NCBI RefSeq assembly: GCF_900100625.1
Contig: NZ_FMTY01000002.1
Coordinates: forward strand, 334,768-398,767
Direction: 5' to 3'
Source: Flavobacterium saliperosum
Lineage (GTDB): Bacteria > Bacteroidota > Bacteroidia > Flavobacteriales > Flavobacteriaceae
DNA length: 64,000 nt
This document shows positions 50,228-60,550 of this stretch, piece after piece. The position numbers were made by a program, and so were the translations under genes. The notes beneath the pieces were generated by a model. That model was not told where the DNA came from. It saw nothing but the letters and a program-made list of their open reading frames with translations, and made no database searches. Each line of letters opens with the position of its first letter. Position 1 is the stretch's first letter.

Positions 50228-51532
50228 ATGCTTCAAAAACTACAAAATCATATCAATGAAAACTTTCCTTTTCTAAATGGGAAAAGGTTGCTTATTGCAG
50301 TAAGCGGTGGTATCGACAGTATGGTTTTGGTTCATTTGTTACATCATCTGAAATTGAATATTTCAGTAGCCCATTGCAATTTCAATTTGAGAAGTGGGGA
50401 GAGCGATGGTGATGAAACTTTTGTAAATTCAGAATGTAATCACTACAACATAAAATTATTTGTAAATCATTTTGAAACAAAAGAGTATGCCGATTTACAT
50501 AAACTGTCCATTCAAGTGGCTGCACGCCAACTTCGGTACGATTGGTTTAACGAAGTATTGGAAAAAGAAGGGTTTGATTATGTACTGACTGCCCATCATC
50601 TCGATGATTCCATAGAGACTTTTCTAATCAATTTTACCAGGGGAACCGGGCTGGAAGGACTAACCGGAATTCCGCAACAGAATGGTAAAATCATTCGTCC
50701 CCTTTTGATTTTTTCAAGAAAGGAAATTGAAAACTATGCCAAGGAAAATGATATAAAATGGCGAGAAGACAGCAGTAATGCTTCCGACAAATACTTACGC
50801 AATACACTCCGCCATAACGTTATTCCGATTTTTAAAGAATTAAATCCTGGTTTTTCAGATGCTTTTCAACAGACATTGGAAAACCTGCAACAAGCTCATT
50901 CCATGGTAGATGACGCTTCCCGAATCGTATATCGGAAAGTGGTGGAGGATGTCAATTATCAGAAAAGAATCAACCTTACCGAATTAATGGTTTTACCGAA
51001 TTATCAGGCGTATTTGTACCAATGGCTGAAACCTTTCGGATTTACGGCTTGGAATGATATCTACGATTTGGTGGCCGCACAATCTGGAAAACAGGTTTTT
51101 TCAGAACACTACCGATTGCTTAAAGACCGAAATGAGCTTATTTTAGCCGAAAAAAACGAGTTGGAGTCGGAAATTTTTCCTGTTTATGAAGATAAGGAGA
51201 ATCTTAATGTTCCATTAAAAATAACGGTTTGTAACAAAGGTGACATTTCTTTGGAGCAGAAAGGCTGTATATTTGTTGATAAAGATACGTTAAAGTTTCC
51301 GCTGACATTTCGTAAATGGGAGGAAGGTGATTATTTTTACCCTTCCGGAATGAATGGAAAGAAAAAGCTGAGTAAGTATTTCAAAGACGAAAAATATTCG
51401 CTTATCGATAAGGAAAATGTCCGTATTTTATGTTCTGAAAATGAAGTCGTTTGGATAGTCGGAAAACGTGCCGACAGACGCTTCCTTGCAAATGAAACAA
51501 CACAAACTATTATAAAAATTGAATTGAAGTAA
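50228..51532 (+). CDS. tilS: tRNA(Ile)-lysidine synthase
   Basis: The 434-residue protein has the PP-loop SGGIDS (26-31) in LLIAVSGGIDSMVLVHLLHHL, then AHCNFNLRSGESDGDE, LTAHHLDDSIETFLINFTRGTGLEGLTGIP and a C-terminal TilS domain with KLSKYFKDEKY. TilS changes C34 of tRNA-Ile(CAU) to lysidine and is essential. Its stop overlaps the dsbD start as TAATG. Confidence 0.95.
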   Translation: MLQKLQNHINENFPFLNGKRLLIAVSGGIDSMVLVHLLHHLKLNISVAHCNFNLRSGESDGDETFVNSECNHYNIKLFVNHFETKEYADLHKLSIQVAARQLRYDWFNEVLEKEGFDYVLTAHHLDDSIETFLINFTRGTGLEGLTGIPQQNGKIIRPLLIFSRKEIENYAKENDIKWREDSSNASDKYLRNTLRHNVIPIFKELNPGFSDAFQQTLENLQQAHSMVDDASRIVYRKVVEDVNYQKRINLTELMVLPNYQAYLYQWLKPFGFTAWNDIYDLVAAQSGKQVFSEHYRLLKDRNELILAEKNELESEIFPVYEDKENLNVPLKITVCNKGDISLEQKGCIFVDKDTLKFPLTFRKWEEGDYFYPSGMNGKKKLSKYFKDEKYSLIDKENVRILCSENEVVWIVGKRADRRFLANETTQTIIKIELK

Positions 51533-53556
51533 TGAGGAAATTATTCGCCCTACTGTTATTATCTTTAGCCTTTTCAACTGGTTATGCTCAAATATTAGAT
51601 CCGGTAAAATGGAAAACTTCGGTGGAGAAGAAATCCGATACCGAAGTGGTTTTGATTTTTGATGCCGTTATCGAACACGAATGGCATATGTTTTCACAAT
51701 TCACACCCGAAGGTGGTTCCCTGCCAACGGTTTTCCAGTTCAAAAATGCGAAAGGAAACTATGAATTAGTCGGAAAAACAAAGGAAAGTCCGTATAAAAA
51801 AGTCTACAGCGATATTTTTGAAGTAGACGAGTATATGTTTGAAAACAAAGCGCAATTCCGTCAGACGATAAAAGTTACCAATCCCAACGCAAAATCGGTT
51901 TCGGTTTACGTGGAATATCAGGTTTGTAAGGAATCGTGTATTCAGCAAGACAAAACTTTCGAAATCAAATTGCCGGCTTTAGCGGTGAAAGCTTCAGATG
52001 TTACTACAACAACGACTTCAGTTGATACTACTTCAACACAAGAAGAAGTGAAAACAGATACAGTAGCTTCATCGGAAACTAAAACAACAACTGCTGCAGC
52101 TTCTGAGAAACCGATTGGAAAACAAGAAGAGAAAAAAGGTTTGTTCATGATTTTCATTCTCGCTTTTTTCTCCGGATTCGCGGCCTTACTGACACCGTGC
52201 GTTTTCCCGATGATTCCGATGACCGTGAGTTTTTTTACGAAACAAAGCAAAACAAAAGCGGATGGAATTAAAAACGCAATTATTTATGGTGTTTCCATTA
52301 TTCTTATCTACGTTTTATTGGGTTCTTTGGTTACCGCTGTTTTTGGTGCCGATGCCTTGAATGCTTTGTCAACCAACGTTTGGTTTAACATTATATTCTT
52401 TGTTTTATTAGTGGTTTTTGCGGCTTCGTTCTTAGGCGCGTTTGAAATCATGTTACCAAATTCCTGGGCAAATAAGGTGGACCGTCAAGCGGACAGAGGA
52501 GGGATAATCGGTATTTTGTTCATGGCTTTGGCCTTGGCAATCGTATCGTTTTCCTGTACCGGACCGATTGTGGGAACGTTATTGGTTGAAGCCGCTTCCA
52601 AAGGTGGAATAGCACCAATTGTTGGGATGTTAGGATTTTCATTGGCTTTGGCTTTACCGTTTATGTTGTTTGCAATGTTCCCGGGTTGGTTGAATTCACT
52701 GCCAAAATCCGGTGGCTGGTTAAATACGGTAAAAGTGGTTTTAGGATTCTTAGAATTGGCTTTAGCGTTTAAGTTTTTATCGAATGCCGACTTAGTGTTA
52801 CAATTACATTTACTGGAAAGAGAAACATTCTTAGCGATTTGGATTACCATTTTCGGAACATTAGCCTATTATCTCTTCGGAAAAATTACCTTACCACATG
52901 ATAGTCCGCTTTCACATATTTCAGTCGGTAGATTATCATTAGGCTTATTAGTTTTATCTTTTACCATTTACCTGATTCCGGGACTTTGGGGTGCGCCTTT
53001 AAAACTGATTTCCGGTTTCCCGCCACCAATGACGTATAGCGAAAGTCCGTATGGGGTGGGTAATTCAAAAGGAGGAGGAACTGCATCAGCACAAATTTTA
53101 CCGGATGGCGCCCATTTAGGAGCCCACGATCTGATAGCTTTTGAAGATTATGAAAAAGGGATGGCGTATGCAAAATCGGTAAACAAACCCGTATTGTTGG
53201 ATTTTACAGGATTTGCTTGTGTAAATTGTCGTAAAATGGAAGATTATGTATGGTCGAAACCGGAAGTACTTTCCCTTTTAAAAGATAAGGTAGTCCTGAT
53301 TTCGTTATATGTAGACGATAAACGTGAATTGCCTGAAAACGAAAAATATACGTCAAAAGAAACCGGGAAAGAAATTAAAACCATCGGTAACAAATGGAGT
53401 GATTTTCAGATTACGAATTATAAAGCCAATGCACAACCGTATTATATCGTTTTGGATTCTGAAGGCAACCGATTGTCCGAGCCGGTTGGTTATACACCCG
53501 ACGCAACCGAATACAAAACCTGGCTGGAAAACGGAATAGCCAAATTCAAAAAATAA
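51532..53556 (+). CDS. dsbD: Thiol:disulfide interchange protein DsbD
   Basis: The 674-residue protein has a signal peptide (MRKLFALLLLSLAFSTGYA), an N-terminal DsbD-alpha domain with VEYQVCKESCIQQDKTF, an eight-span core (LAFFSGFAALLTPCVFPMIPMTVSFFTKQSK; SFSCTGPIVGTLLVEA) and a C-terminal thioredoxin domain with FACVNCRKMEDY (about 562-565). DsbD passes electrons from cytoplasmic thioredoxin to the periplasm. Both membrane Cys are visible (TPCVFP, FSCTGP). Confidence 0.95.
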   Translation: MRKLFALLLLSLAFSTGYAQILDPVKWKTSVEKKSDTEVVLIFDAVIEHEWHMFSQFTPEGGSLPTVFQFKNAKGNYELVGKTKESPYKKVYSDIFEVDEYMFENKAQFRQTIKVTNPNAKSVSVYVEYQVCKESCIQQDKTFEIKLPALAVKASDVTTTTTSVDTTSTQEEVKTDTVASSETKTTTAAASEKPIGKQEEKKGLFMIFILAFFSGFAALLTPCVFPMIPMTVSFFTKQSKTKADGIKNAIIYGVSIILIYVLLGSLVTAVFGADALNALSTNVWFNIIFFVLLVVFAASFLGAFEIMLPNSWANKVDRQADRGGIIGILFMALALAIVSFSCTGPIVGTLLVEAASKGGIAPIVGMLGFSLALALPFMLFAMFPGWLNSLPKSGGWLNTVKVVLGFLELALAFKFLSNADLVLQLHLLERETFLAIWITIFGTLAYYLFGKITLPHDSPLSHISVGRLSLGLLVLSFTIYLIPGLWGAPLKLISGFPPPMTYSESPYGVGNSKGGGTASAQILPDGAHLGAHDLIAFEDYEKGMAYAKSVNKPVLLDFTGFACVNCRKMEDYVWSKPEVLSLLKDKVVLISLYVDDKRELPENEKYTSKETGKEIKTIGNKWSDFQITNYKANAQPYYIVLDSEGNRLSEPVGYTPDATEYKTWLENGIAKFKK

Positions 53557-53590
53557 AAAAAACGCCACTCAATCGAGTGGCGTTTTTTTA
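53555..53590. terminator. Bidirectional terminator between dsbD and the PH-domain gene
   Basis: AACGCCACTC and GAGTGGCGTT with A and T runs flank a 4-nt loop. It overlaps the start of the dsbD 3' end and the stop of the convergent gene. Confidence 0.93.
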
Positions 53591-53965
53591 TTTCAAAATA
53601 TGCTGACTTAAAATCTGATATACTTCGTTGATGTTGTTGTCTTTTCCGAATTGTTTTTTAATCGGTAAACTTTCTCCGGTTACCCAGATTTTCAGTTCGG
53701 CATCCAAATCCAAAAGACCGGCGCTTTCTTTTGAGAACTTCTTAATACTTGAATAGGGAATGGACTGGTAATCCACTTTCGAACCCGTTAAGCCTTGTTT
53801 GTCTACCAAGATCAAACGTTTGTTAGTGAAAACAAAAGTATCGCGAACGATTTTGTATGCTTTCTCAATATGTTCCCCGTTAATTAAAATCGGTTGGAAT
53901 TCCTGTGAAATTTTCTCGATGCTTACTTCCGAAGCATTCCCCATAATGGCGTTAAATAATCCCAT
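53588..53965 (-). CDS. Bacterial PH-domain protein
   Basis: The 125-residue protein has a PH_1-type bacterial pleckstrin-homology fold, including YKIVRDTFVFTNKRLILVDKQGLTGSKVDYQSIPYSSIKKFSKE and ELKIWVTGESLPIKKQFGKD. Bacterial PH proteins are cytosolic and of unknown role. No operon partner; the terminator of dsbD covers its 3' end. Confidence 0.88.
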   Translation of the reverse strand: MGLFNAIMGNASEVSIEKISQEFQPILINGEHIEKAYKIVRDTFVFTNKRLILVDKQGLTGSKVDYQSIPYSSIKKFSKESAGLLDLDAELKIWVTGESLPIKKQFGKDNNINEVYQILSQHILK

Positions 53966-54014
53966 AATTTTATGACGTATTAATAATTTCGATAAATTTA
54001 TAAAAAAACGACGT

Positions 54015-54287
54015 ATGACATTTAAAAAAGCCGCAGTAACTTTCAGTATAATTAGTTTTCTTTATTTTGGTACTCTGGTCTTTCTAAGTACCTATAAAAT
54101 ACAGAGTGTTGCCATTGATTTTTTACGCGAACTATTAACCATTCCTTTCCTGCTTGGACTTGCGGTTGTTTACATAATGACTCTGATTAAATGGATTCAA
54201 ATGGATAAATTTTCTTTGAAATCTGACTATTTTTTAGCCATTTTAATTTTTACCGGAACAATTACTATGTTAAGTTTTGCAGAATGA
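54015..54287 (+). CDS. Small membrane protein, three predicted spans
   Basis: The 90-residue protein has spans in VTFSIISFLYFGTLVFLST, LLTIPFLLGLAVVYIMTLI and YFLAILIFTGTITMLSFAE. It is divergent from the PH-domain gene by 50 bp. No known family; possibly a chance-conserved accessory gene. Confidence 0.6.
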   Translation: MTFKKAAVTFSIISFLYFGTLVFLSTYKIQSVAIDFLRELLTIPFLLGLAVVYIMTLIKWIQMDKFSLKSDYFLAILIFTGTITMLSFAE

Positions 54288-54337
54288 TTGGTTGATGTAT
54301 TTAAACTGTGGCAGTAATTTTTTTTAATAGGAAGTTT

Positions 54338-54967
54338 ATGAGAAAAATAATTTTAAGCTTATTGATATTTACATCTATATCTTGTAAATCTCAAACAATT
54401 TTTCCAATATATCAGATTGGTTCCGGAGATAAAAAAAATAATTTTTATTACAAGGACACTGAAAATTTTCAAGACCAATATGTTGGAAGTTGGTTATTTA
54501 ATGATGGTACTACTTATTTAAAAGTAAAATTTATAAAGAAACTGAGATTTTTGGAAACAAGGCCAGGTGTTACTTTTTATAGAGATTATTTGATAGGTGA
54601 ATATGAATATAAAGTGAACGGTGTTACTGTCGTAAATACACTTAATAATATTAATAATAATCACAGTGATATCCATAAGTATAATATGTATAGCTTAATG
54701 AGATATAAAATTAATCAGTTTCCCGAATGTGTTGGTTGTGATGTAACAAAAAGATTAGTTATGGTATTTCAAGAGCTTCCAAGTAGAAACCCTGATTGGG
54801 CAGCTGGAGCTCATTTTATTATTAGACGAGTTATGGAAGGTGGAGTTGAAAAGTTAAGAGTTCAATTTATTATGACAGATCCTGCAAGTGGTATACCAGC
54901 TGGATTGGGAGATGATTATCAGGGTTTTAGTTTGCCTTTTGGAGAATATACACTTGTTCGGGAATAA
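54338..54967 (+). CDS. DUF6705-like lipoprotein
   Basis: Start at 54338 (preceded by GGAAG) gives 209 residues with signal LLIFTSISCKSQ and a lipobox-like SISC; the upstream Met is less likely. The body is beta-rich (YVGSWLFNDGTTYLKVKFIK, VTFYRDYLIGEYEYKVNGV, CVGCDVTKRLVMVFQ). It fits the family I remember as DUF6705 in Flavobacteria. Function unknown. It ends at its own terminator. Confidence 0.7.
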   Translation: MRKIILSLLIFTSISCKSQTIFPIYQIGSGDKKNNFYYKDTENFQDQYVGSWLFNDGTTYLKVKFIKKLRFLETRPGVTFYRDYLIGEYEYKVNGVTVVNTLNNINNNHSDIHKYNMYSLMRYKINQFPECVGCDVTKRLVMVFQELPSRNPDWAAGAHFIIRRVMEGGVEKLRVQFIMTDPASGIPAGLGDDYQGFSLPFGEYTLVRE

Positions 54968-54972
54968 AGAAT

Positions 54973-55010
54973 AGAAAAAGGCTATCTGGATTTTGTGATA
55001 GCCTTTTTCT
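54973..55010. terminator. Terminator after the DUF6705-like gene
   Basis: AGAAAAAGGCTATC and GATAGCCTTTTTCT are perfect 14-bp arms around a 10-nt loop. Confidence 0.93.
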
Positions 55011-55121
55011 ATTGAACAGCAATTATATTTACTATTGCACAGTAATAATTAATTTGTGATTCTAATTCCGTACGTTTGTTTTTTATAAGTAAAATACTAT
55101 ATTTGATAAAATTTACACGCC

Positions 55122-56657
55122 ATGTTAGTTAAAGTATTTGGAAGCGCCGTTTTTGGAGTCGACGCTACGACTGTTACCGTAGAAGTAAACGTAGATAAAG
55201 GAGTAGGCTACCACTTGGTAGGATTACCCGACAACGCCATAAAAGAAAGCAGTTATAGAATTGCTGCCGCATTAAAAAACAACGGTTATAATCTTCCTGT
55301 AAAAAAAATCACCATCAATATGGCGCCCGCCGATTTGAGAAAAGAAGGCTCTGCTTATGATTTAACTATTGCCATCGGAATTTTAGCGGCAACGGGTCAG
55401 ATTAAATCGGAAGAAGTTGGAAAGTACATCATTATGGGAGAACTTTCCCTTGACGGAGGCATGCAACCCATAAAAGGGGCTTTGTCCATCGCGATCAAAG
55501 CCAAAGAAGAAGGATACAAAGGATTTTTTCTTCCGAAGGAAAACGTAAAAGAAGCGGCCATCGTTGCGGGTTTGGATGTTTACGGAGTGGAAAATGTATT
55601 GGAAGTCATTGATTTTTTTGAAGGGAAAGGAACGATAGAACCAACCGTAATCAATACCCGTGAGGAATTTTATAAAACCTTAGATTATCCCGAGTTTGAT
55701 TTTGCGGAAGTACGTGGACAAGAATCCATAAAACGATGCATGGAAATCGCCGCCGCCGGAGGACATAATCTGATTCTCATCGGACCACCCGGTGCAGGGA
55801 AGACCATGTTAGCCAAACGATTGCCAAGTATTTTACCGCCAATGACGTTAAAAGAAGCATTGGAAACCACAAAAATTCACAGTGTCGCGGGTAAGGTAAA
55901 AGATACCGGATTGATGAATCAGCGACCGTTCCGAAGTCCGCATCACAATGCATCAAGTGCCGCTTTGGTTGGAGGAGGCAGCTATCCTCAACCGGGAGAA
56001 ATTTCATTAGCACATAACGGAGTTTTGTTTTTGGATGAACTACCCGAATTTAAACGTGAAGTTCTCGAAGTCATGCGCCAGCCTTTGGAAGACAGGGAAG
56101 TAACGATTTCCAGAGCGAAGTTTACGATTACTTATCCTTCGTCGTTTATGTTGGTGGCGAGTATGAATCCGAGTCCGGGCGGGTATTTCAATGATCCCGA
56201 TGCGCCGGTTAGTTCTTCTCCGGCAGAAATGCAGCGCTATTTGAGTAAAATTTCCGGTCCTTTATTGGATCGAATCGACATTCACATCGAAGTGACTCCG
56301 GTTCCTTTTGAAAAATTATCGGATACGCGAAATGGGGAGAGCAGTGTTGAAATCCGAAAAAGGGTAACGAAAGCAAGGGAAATTCAGTCGGCGCGATTCG
56401 AGAGTTTTGAACATATTCATTACAATGCGCAAATGAGTTCCAAACAAATTAGGGAACATTGTGCTTTGGATGAAACGTCACTTCAGTTATTAAAAACGGC
56501 TATGGAACGGCTGAATCTTTCCGCCCGTGCGTATGACCGAATTCTCAAAGTTTCAAGAACCATTGCCGATTTGGAGGGCGCAGAGAAAGTAGGGGCCAAT
56601 CATATTTCGGAAGCCATTCAATACCGAAGTCTGGACAGGGATGGTTGGTTGGGATAA
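55122..56657 (+). CDS. YifB/ComM-family Mg-chelatase-like AAA ATPase
   Basis: The 511-residue protein has an N-terminal Lon-like S5 domain ([23 protein letters not shown]), a Walker A GPPGAGKT (about 221-228), a Walker [10 protein letters not shown] and a C-terminal ChlI-like region ([33 protein letters not shown]). ComM-type hexameric helicases promote branch migration of recombination intermediates in transformation. No competence genes are nearby. Confidence 0.93.
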   Translation: MLVKVFGSAVFGVDATTVTVEVNVDKGVGYHLVGLPDNAIKESSYRIAAALKNNGYNLPVKKITINMAPADLRKEGSAYDLTIAIGILAATGQIKSEEVGKYIIMGELSLDGGMQPIKGALSIAIKAKEEGYKGFFLPKENVKEAAIVAGLDVYGVENVLEVIDFFEGKGTIEPTVINTREEFYKTLDYPEFDFAEVRGQESIKRCMEIAAAGGHNLILIGPPGAGKTMLAKRLPSILPPMTLKEALETTKIHSVAGKVKDTGLMNQRPFRSPHHNASSAALVGGGSYPQPGEISLAHNGVLFLDELPEFKREVLEVMRQPLEDREVTISRAKFTITYPSSFMLVASMNPSPGGYFNDPDAPVSSSPAEMQRYLSKISGPLLDRIDIHIEVTPVPFEKLSDTRNGESSVEIRKRVTKAREIQSARFESFEHIHYNAQMSSKQIREHCALDETSLQLLKTAMERLNLSARAYDRILKVSRTIADLEGAEKVGANHISEAIQYRSLDRDGWLG

Positions 56658-56693
56658 ATCAGTAATCAGTTCGCAGATTTCAGTTGGCAGTAT

Positions 56694-56723
56694 AAAAAAA
56701 TCGGGAAGCTTCCCGATTTTTTT
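56694..56723. terminator. Palindromic bidirectional terminator
   Basis: A7, TCGGGAAGCTTCCCGA and T7 form a perfect 30-bp palindrome between convergent genes. Its right end touches the stop codon of the zinc peptidase. Confidence 0.95.
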
Positions 56724-57570
56724 ATAATTCTTCAGCAAAAGTATCACCTTGCCTTATGTCGCCAGTTTTGTAGCCTCTCATGAACCATTTCATTCGTTGT
56801 TCCGAACTTCCGTGCGTAAACGATTCCTGGTTGACTTGTCCCTGCATTTTGGTTTGAATTGCATCATCACCTACCGCATGAGCGGCACTTAATGCTTCTT
56901 CTATATCGCCTTCTTCTAAAAATTGTTTATTGTGGTAAGCCCAAAGTCCGGCATAGAAATCGGCCTGTAATTCCAAACAAACGGATAGTTTATTGGCTTC
57001 CGCTTCACTTTTACCGGCTTGCAACTGACGTACTTTTCCCGAGGTTCCCAATAACGTTTGTACATGATGACCTACTTCGTGTGCCATAACATAGGCAATC
57101 GCAAAATCACCGCCTTTGGCTCCGAAACGGGTTCGCAGTTCTTCGAAAAAAGCCATGTCCATGTAAACTTTTTTATCGGCCGGGCAATAAAAAGGTCCGG
57201 ATGCGGATGTTGCCCCCCCACAAGCGGTTTGCACCTGACCTGTGAATAAAACCATTTTCGGTTTTTCATAAGTCATCCCGTTTTCTTCGAATATCTTGAC
57301 CCAGGTATCTTCCATGAAGGCGAAATTGGTTTTAACAAATTTTCCAATTTCAATTTCTTCCGCAGTAAGTTCTCTTTGTTCGGTTGGTTGTTGTTGCCCT
57401 TGTTGCATCTGCTCCAGAATAGGGGTCAGTTGCTGTGCATTTTCACCTCCAAATAGGTTAAGCAATAAAACGATAATACCGATAATTCCGCCACCAACGG
57501 CCACTTGTCCGCCGGAAATACCTCTTCGGTCTTCCACATTATCACTTTCTCTGTTTCCTCTCCATTTCAT
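56722..57570 (-). CDS. Neutral zinc metallopeptidase (YpfJ/KPN_02809 family)
   Basis: The 282-residue membrane-anchored protein has an N-terminal span (GGGIIGIIVLLLNLFGG) and a catalytic HEVGHH motif (about 160-165) in YVMAHEVGHHVQTLLG. A downstream ELQADFYAGLW supplies the third zinc ligand. This family is exported towards the periplasm; substrate unknown. It lies first in a leftward set with no tight coupling to its neighbour. Confidence 0.9.
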   Translation of the reverse strand: MKWRGNRESDNVEDRRGISGGQVAVGGGIIGIIVLLLNLFGGENAQQLTPILEQMQQGQQQPTEQRELTAEEIEIGKFVKTNFAFMEDTWVKIFEENGMTYEKPKMVLFTGQVQTACGGATSASGPFYCPADKKVYMDMAFFEELRTRFGAKGGDFAIAYVMAHEVGHHVQTLLGTSGKVRQLQAGKSEAEANKLSVCLELQADFYAGLWAYHNKQFLEEGDIEEALSAAHAVGDDAIQTKMQGQVNQESFTHGSSEQRMKWFMRGYKTGDIRQGDTFAEEL

Positions 57571-57610
57571 AATTAAACAGTTTTAAATTAGAATTCGTTA
57601 AGGATAATAA

Positions 57611-58360
57611 TTATTCTTCAAAACCTATGCTGTTTTTGTAAATAGCATAATACATAGAATAAAGGTAAGGCAATGTGAAGAAAATACCTAAACAAAAGGC
57701 GATTAATCCCAGAAAGACCCCAATGATTGCAAGCAGTAAAGCCAGAAAAATTATCAGAGGCTGCTTGGTTACTACCATTATACTGTTTACAATGGCGTCA
57801 ACTGCATTTAATCGGCCAAAAACAATCAGTGGAATCGTTAGACACGACAGAAATCCAATAACATAGTTTAGTATTGTACCGACAAATTCCAGATGAAGCA
57901 TTTGAAAACCAACAGCGATACCACTTGTAAACAAAGCAATTATAAACGATGACAACATCAAATCCTTGAGGTATGCTGCTTTGTAACAATCAAAAATATT
58001 TGAAAAAGAAACTTCGTCTTTGGTTTCGACATCGTGCGCAATTTTGATTAAACCTGCCGTAAAAGGAGCAAAAAACATCGCAAAAAAAGCGGAAGCTCCT
58101 ATATACATTGCAATTTGCATCGGAGTGAAGGTATTAAAATCCAGTACAAATTGCTCTTGTTTAAAATTTTCAAAATCTACAAAATAGCTCATGCCGTAGA
58201 TTGCTGCAATCATTAGTGTCAAGATGACGATTGTTAATGCTAATCCAGCCAGTAATGCTATTTTTTTATAGTTTTCGAAACTTTCGTTGATTAAATTTCC
58301 TAAGTCAAGTTCAAAACCGTTTTGTCTTATTTCAGAAAGACGTTTGTTGATGTGATTCAT
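57611..58360 (-). CDS. Polytopic membrane protein, unknown
   Basis: The 249-residue protein has about six spans (ALLAGLALTIVILTLMIAAIYGMSY, PMQIAMYIGASAFFAMFFAPFTAGLI, LMLSSFIIALFTSGIAVGFQML, LIIFLALLLAIIGVFLGLIAFCLGIFF). The spacing resembles DUF975/DUF4013-like membrane proteins. It lies 24 bp downstream of the DUF5723-like gene and 40 bp upstream of the zinc peptidase gene, all leftward, so cotranscription is plausible. Confidence 0.7.
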   Translation of the reverse strand: MNHINKRLSEIRQNGFELDLGNLINESFENYKKIALLAGLALTIVILTLMIAAIYGMSYFVDFENFKQEQFVLDFNTFTPMQIAMYIGASAFFAMFFAPFTAGLIKIAHDVETKDEVSFSNIFDCYKAAYLKDLMLSSFIIALFTSGIAVGFQMLHLEFVGTILNYVIGFLSCLTIPLIVFGRLNAVDAIVNSIMVVTKQPLIIFLALLLAIIGVFLGLIAFCLGIFFTLPYLYSMYYAIYKNSIGFEE

Positions 58361-58384
58361 TGTATAATTATAGGTTATTGAGTA

Positions 58385-59773
58385 TTAAATTCCGAATCGG
58401 AATCCCATGTAAATATCAGCTTGTTTGGAATTGTTAAGCGCAGCGGTTACGATGGAACCGGAACCTAAAAAGAAGCCACCCAATCGGAAACCGAAACCGG
58501 TGGTAAAACCGGAGACTTCATTGTCGGATAATGGCATATACAATTCATAATTTTTACCAGCAAAACGGGGAGTTACCGTTATGATGTTCTGAATTGTTGT
58601 AAAGTCGTTCTGACTGTCATCGGATAATTTTTGCTGTGTGTAGGCAGAAACATACCATTTATTATGGATTCTATAATCTGCATACAAATTGATAACGGCA
58701 GGAAGTTTCACTTTAAAATCTCCGTTTGAGGACTCTTTGGTCAGGTAACCTTCATCAATAAGTAACTGTTCGATATCTTTTACACTATCAGTCCCTTCAA
58801 AATCACCCAAATTTAAAGGATTCGTTGTAGGGATGTTTAATTGATAATTGGATGAGCTGTTATTATCATCTTTAAAAGTCATCGTGCCCATGTTTCGGAA
58901 TGAAAACCCAACATTCAGTTTGTATTCGTCAACTCTTCTGGTTTCATTCGCAGTTTCCACCGGATTCACATCCTCCCTTGTGGGAGCCATGTTGTCTTTT
59001 AATTGATAGTTGAAGCCAAAATCGGCACCAATTCCACTCAAACCTCCGGCAAATAACTTAGTGTAATTGGAATTGTCTTCATAGCTTTCGGCTAAAGAAC
59101 CTGAATAAGAGAAATTCACATTTGCATAAGCGTTGTATAAGTAAACATCTCCTGTAACGGGATCATTTGTCACTTCTCCCTGTAACTTGTCGATACCCAT
59201 ATTCATATACGAACCCGGGAAAAGCAATTTTAATGTTGCTCCGCCGCTGAATTTGTGAGTGTCGTTTTCAAAGATATTTCTGGCTGCGGAAAGATTGATT
59301 TCACCCCAGGAAGCAGCATTCATTCGTTGATTGTATTGTGAATTAATTTGTGCGGTTCCCAAAAAAGAATTGGTTACGGCATTCCCGAAATTCACATCAA
59401 CATCTGTGGCATTCGCTTTAATGTTTCCGGCTGAGGCCAGTGCAAAAGCCCATTTCTTGTATTTCATGGCAACCGATGGCCCCTGAATCAGTACATCCAA
59501 TCGCATGCTTGTTGGGTCAGAACCTGTAAAGATTTTCTCTTCCAGGTTTTCCCCTTTCATGATATCGTTAAATTTTATTTTATTGTTGGACACATTGACA
59601 CTGGTATTAAAAACATTAACGTCAAACTTTCTTGACATATTTGTTAATTCCGCAGGGTTAATGGACGCATTCAGTAAACCGGCTCTCTTGGAAATATTAA
59701 TTCCGGAGAAGTGTTCCTGAGAAAAGCCGTTTAATGTCATTAATGAGCAACATAGGAGTAATACTTTCTTCAT
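58385..59773 (-). CDS. DUF5723-like outer-membrane protein
   Basis: The 462-residue protein has a signal peptide (MKKVLLLCCSLMTLNGFSQ) and a mature start EHFSGINISKRAGLLNASINPAELTNMSRKFDVNVF of the DUF5723 type. The C-terminal part alternates strand-forming residues (GFTTGFGFRLGGFFLGSGSIVTAAL...YMGFRFGI) and ends in a hydrophobic residue, as expected for a barrel. Function unknown. Confidence 0.75.
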   Translation of the reverse strand: MKKVLLLCCSLMTLNGFSQEHFSGINISKRAGLLNASINPAELTNMSRKFDVNVFNTSVNVSNNKIKFNDIMKGENLEEKIFTGSDPTSMRLDVLIQGPSVAMKYKKWAFALASAGNIKANATDVDVNFGNAVTNSFLGTAQINSQYNQRMNAASWGEINLSAARNIFENDTHKFSGGATLKLLFPGSYMNMGIDKLQGEVTNDPVTGDVYLYNAYANVNFSYSGSLAESYEDNSNYTKLFAGGLSGIGADFGFNYQLKDNMAPTREDVNPVETANETRRVDEYKLNVGFSFRNMGTMTFKDDNNSSSNYQLNIPTTNPLNLGDFEGTDSVKDIEQLLIDEGYLTKESSNGDFKVKLPAVINLYADYRIHNKWYVSAYTQQKLSDDSQNDFTTIQNIITVTPRFAGKNYELYMPLSDNEVSGFTTGFGFRLGGFFLGSGSIVTAALNNSKQADIYMGFRFGI

Positions 59774-59814
59774 ACAACTGAAATTAAGGATTAGAACTTT
59801 AAATTAAAGAAAAA

Positions 59815-60504
59815 TTATACACTTTTCCAAATCACGTCATTTGGAACAGGAGCAATAATTTCCATTTGTTCTTTGGTTACCGGATGTGTAAATACCAATT
59901 TTCGGGAATGCAGATGAATTCCGCCATCTTGATTGCTTCGGTCGAAACCATATTTCAAATCCCCTTTAATAGGGCTACCGATGGCCGAAAGCTGGCTACG
60001 AATCTGATGATGTCTTCCCGTATGCAGGTTAATTTCCAATACAAAATAATTGTCCAGTTTCTTAATGATTTTATAATCCAGACTGGCTTTTTTGCTTTCC
60101 GGAACTTCTTTTACATGGGCTTTTGAGGTATTGTTTTTCGGATTGCGTTTCAGAAAATGGATTAGTACATCTTCTGTTTTAGGCGGTTGGTTTTTCACCA
60201 CTGCCCAATAGGTTTTCTGAGTTTCCCGATTACTGAACATTTCATTCAGGCGGGTCAAAGCTTTTGAGGTCTTGGCGAAAACCACAATTCCGGTTGTAGG
60301 GCGGTCCAAACGATGTACCACACCTAAAAAAACATCACCTGGTTTGTTGTATTTTTCTTTGATATATTCCTTAACAACGTCGCTAAGCGGTTTGTCGCCG
60401 GTTTTATCTCCCTGGACAATATCGCCTACACGCTTATTGATGACAATGATATGATTGTCTTCATGAAGTATTTGAAGGTTGTCTTTTGTAGAAATTATTT
60501 TCAT
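59815..60504 (-). CDS. RluA-family pseudouridine synthase
   Basis: The 229-residue enzyme has the catalytic HRLDRPTTGIVVFAKTSKA (Asp67) and the RluA motif LHTGRHHQIRSQLSAIGSPIKGDLKYG. There is no S4 domain, which sets it apart from RluD-type. Substrate RNA is not known. It sits downstream of panB with a four-helix-bundle gene and repeat DNA interposed. Confidence 0.92.
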   Translation of the reverse strand: MKIISTKDNLQILHEDNHIIVINKRVGDIVQGDKTGDKPLSDVVKEYIKEKYNKPGDVFLGVVHRLDRPTTGIVVFAKTSKALTRLNEMFSNRETQKTYWAVVKNQPPKTEDVLIHFLKRNPKNNTSKAHVKEVPESKKASLDYKIIKKLDNYFVLEINLHTGRHHQIRSQLSAIGSPIKGDLKYGFDRSNQDGGIHLHSRKLVFTHPVTKEQMEIIAPVPNDVIWKSV

Positions 60505-60550
60505 TTAGACTGCTTAGATTTTTTGACTGACTTAGACCACTTAGATTTTT
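60505..60550. repeat. TCTAA-family array, left of the four-helix-bundle gene (minus orientation)
   Basis: On the minus strand units AATCTAAG, GGTCTAAG, AATCTAAG and AGTCTAAA recur. It is inverted relative to the array at 60916 and overlaps the stop codon of the intervening gene. Confidence 0.7.
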